A model generated the notes under the pieces. That model made no database searches. It was given only the letters and a program-made list of their open reading frames with translations, and was not told the origin of the DNA. A stretch of 64,000 bases of DNA. Origin: Blepharisma japonicum (lineage: Eukaryota > Ciliophora > Heterotrichea > Heterotrichida > Blepharismidae). A program made the translations under genes and the position numbers. The stretch is from NCBI GenBank assembly GCA_949751835.1, contig CATKHK010000028.1, positions 186,001 through 250,000 on the forward strand, given 5' to 3'. How positions within the stretch are numbered: the stretch's first letter is position 1; every line of letters begins with the position of its first letter. Of this stretch, positions 63,701-64,000 are shown in pieces.

Positions 63701-64000
63701 AAAGGAGACGTTGACTACTTCCGACAATACGTAAAAATGGCTGTTGCACTAAGAAAACCTGGCATGAAAGATAGACATTGGGACCAAATTTCTGCCAAAG
63801 TTGGATTTGAGGTCAGACCATGCCCTGGATTCACCCTTACTAAAGTAATTGAAATGGGCCTCAAGAAGTGGGAAGATTTCTTAGAAGAAGTTGGAGAAAG
63901 AGCTTATAAAGAGTTCCAAATAGAAACCAAGCTAAATGAAATGGAAGCAGCATGGGAAAAAGTTGACTTTGAAGTATTTGATGCCAAAAATACCGATACT
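60767..64000 (+). CDS. DNAH1: Axonemal dynein heavy chain, DNAH1-like, 3'-truncated by window edge
   Basis: An ATG at 60767-60769 opens a frame that runs without TAA/TAG to the window end (1078 codons). It covers the dynein stem; the AAA+ motor lies beyond. N-terminal segments TPRKVVIDRKKKLFASL, NPEEWIELATNNG, LLILAEDPYVFAKRVAASHQ and SLIRYNFYIDNMPTEE recall the DNAH1 N-terminus. The later LRKPGMKDRHWDQISAKVGF is the conserved DHC linker entry (DHC_N2). Expected role: single-headed inner-arm dynein moving ciliary doublets. The long frame is on the strand opposite to several false minus-strand ORFs. The DNAH1 subtype is less certain than the dynein call. Confidence 0.92.
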   Translation, partial: MEPPSRKQRGIYSEVLAQPDKDDPTDNIVQESVASGPTARLTTHQVQRLPRARGLQRRNQNDHDKSINADSSGIYSKKREGVADLDPKVFEPFVPIPGRTPRKVVIDRKKKLFASLRIEDLLKAEGVDYSKPIVAWLPLEPFDDREFDVRNPEEWIELATNNGTFEAVPGLGLQKDHREPGVFNWKQVLIHSYDAEREVFYGIWDDASKMAVELPKINLLILAEDPYVFAKRVAASHQQRKYAESLIRYNFYIDNMPTEEIHTLDGDQKARLVYKATNVKEMNKNVNPENSPLVYEVCLDFARTMNKIIFDKHINESGKDLIASNLTLPPPEPPKNAPEFGMVQIPKHDFPEQFSNFCFNSLYIKEEVIVSLDKIKEQCLGVTLEKEIFNTNFTKTMRLEEFKQIEFGAISQVALYLNAWKDNIQNIIQGSFQNVGKGWFNLHETAKETYEFGKLKKYLTMVKIMMQDSLFTLTHKSLHKFVDILEKFIPTEVSIYSPKEVRNLFELTEEQLAVDPEYARNNPPIPLIAIDILKGGKMFLYSTEPSQVIEKTKQVFEEGLAKIKDIPTMEEVVMESLFKKQGGKTPLKVPVIPVDQPTPPKDEEKKVGKLPDENTWVWDLRERVISLMTKAIQPLNEYIKVYDRFESVMQLSADNYIKSLEEGEEVSVEELRDEILKHQDLEKKLLEEIPETVRVSCFEVHCKEVRNTLAGKHTLFVKQITELIAHRAREKNAAMLENFRKMHRDINKPPKDIEELTEIKDLIARVPMEIEKMKIDIEGNMTTYSILEKFQYRFTVDDMNKKWDLYGYPKKTYDLIAQKSEELDKQKEVFKEHMVTEQQEFNEAIEDLENIVKTFVQYTDINQYKETAEMVERVNKRLEECINMAKTYNHREYLFGSETTDYSQVHSCAKEFKPFSDLWLTINNWNEKHEHWLHGEWETVSGREIEDTVETATKTISQVLRHFKNRDIQSILPVVEKIKGDVDYFRQYVKMAVALRKPGMKDRHWDQISAKVGFEVRPCPGFTLTKVIEMGLKKWEDFLEEVGERAYKEFQIETKLNEMEAAWEKVDFEVFDAKNTDT

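Overview
The window reads as macronuclear DNA of a heterotrich ciliate, most probably Blepharisma. Three observations support this. In-frame TGA falls again and again where well-known families carry a conserved tryptophan (OGT, acyl-CoA oxidase, protein kinases, PIP5K, SET), while genes end only in TAA or TAG. Ten introns are exactly 15 nt long, each GTA...AG with an A at position 10. The genome is AT-rich, with coding strands packed very closely. The species name is inference; the code and the introns are read directly. Because TGA is tryptophan here, most genes appear as several pieces under the standard code, and I joined them by frame.

Layout. 1-5.4 kb: 3' part of O-GlcNAc transferase, small ORFs, a PLAC8-like protein, phosphomannose isomerase and eEF1B. 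5.4-17 kb: an EF-hand/PIP5K fusion, a PX protein, a PX/F-box/LRR/FYVE protein, acyl-CoA oxidase with a PTS2 signal, BTB protein, PNO1, thioredoxin-like protein, CK1. 17-23 kb: tRNA-Lys, two convergent CAMK-like kinases, a 100-N gap between identical 127-bp flanks, BolA2, and an ornithine-decarboxylase-like protein. 23.5-30.2 kb: one giant cysteine-rich surface protein with REJ-like and GPS-like regions and five membrane segments. 30-38 kb: membrane proteins, eL28, a coiled-coil protein, a voltage-sensor protein, a PH/CLU/TPR protein and a small ORF split by TGA. 39-52 kb: a protein of bacterial pRiA4b ORF-3 type, BAR-like/PH, CCHC, PX, four-span, coiled-coil and SET proteins, and a secreted Cys-rich protein. 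52-64 kb: mitochondrial glutamate dehydrogenase, a TFxPxI-repeat protein, RABL2, coiled-coil proteins, a membrane protein, a decayed gene, and the 5' part of an axonemal dynein heavy chain.

There is no operon-like pathway, but two themes recur. Many genes concern phosphoinositides and membranes (PIP5K, three PX proteins, FYVE, two PH proteins). Several concern cilia and cytoskeleton (dynein heavy chain, RABL2, TFxPxI repeats, coiled coils). Neighbouring genes are often separated by only 1-40 bp, in both convergent and head-to-tail order.
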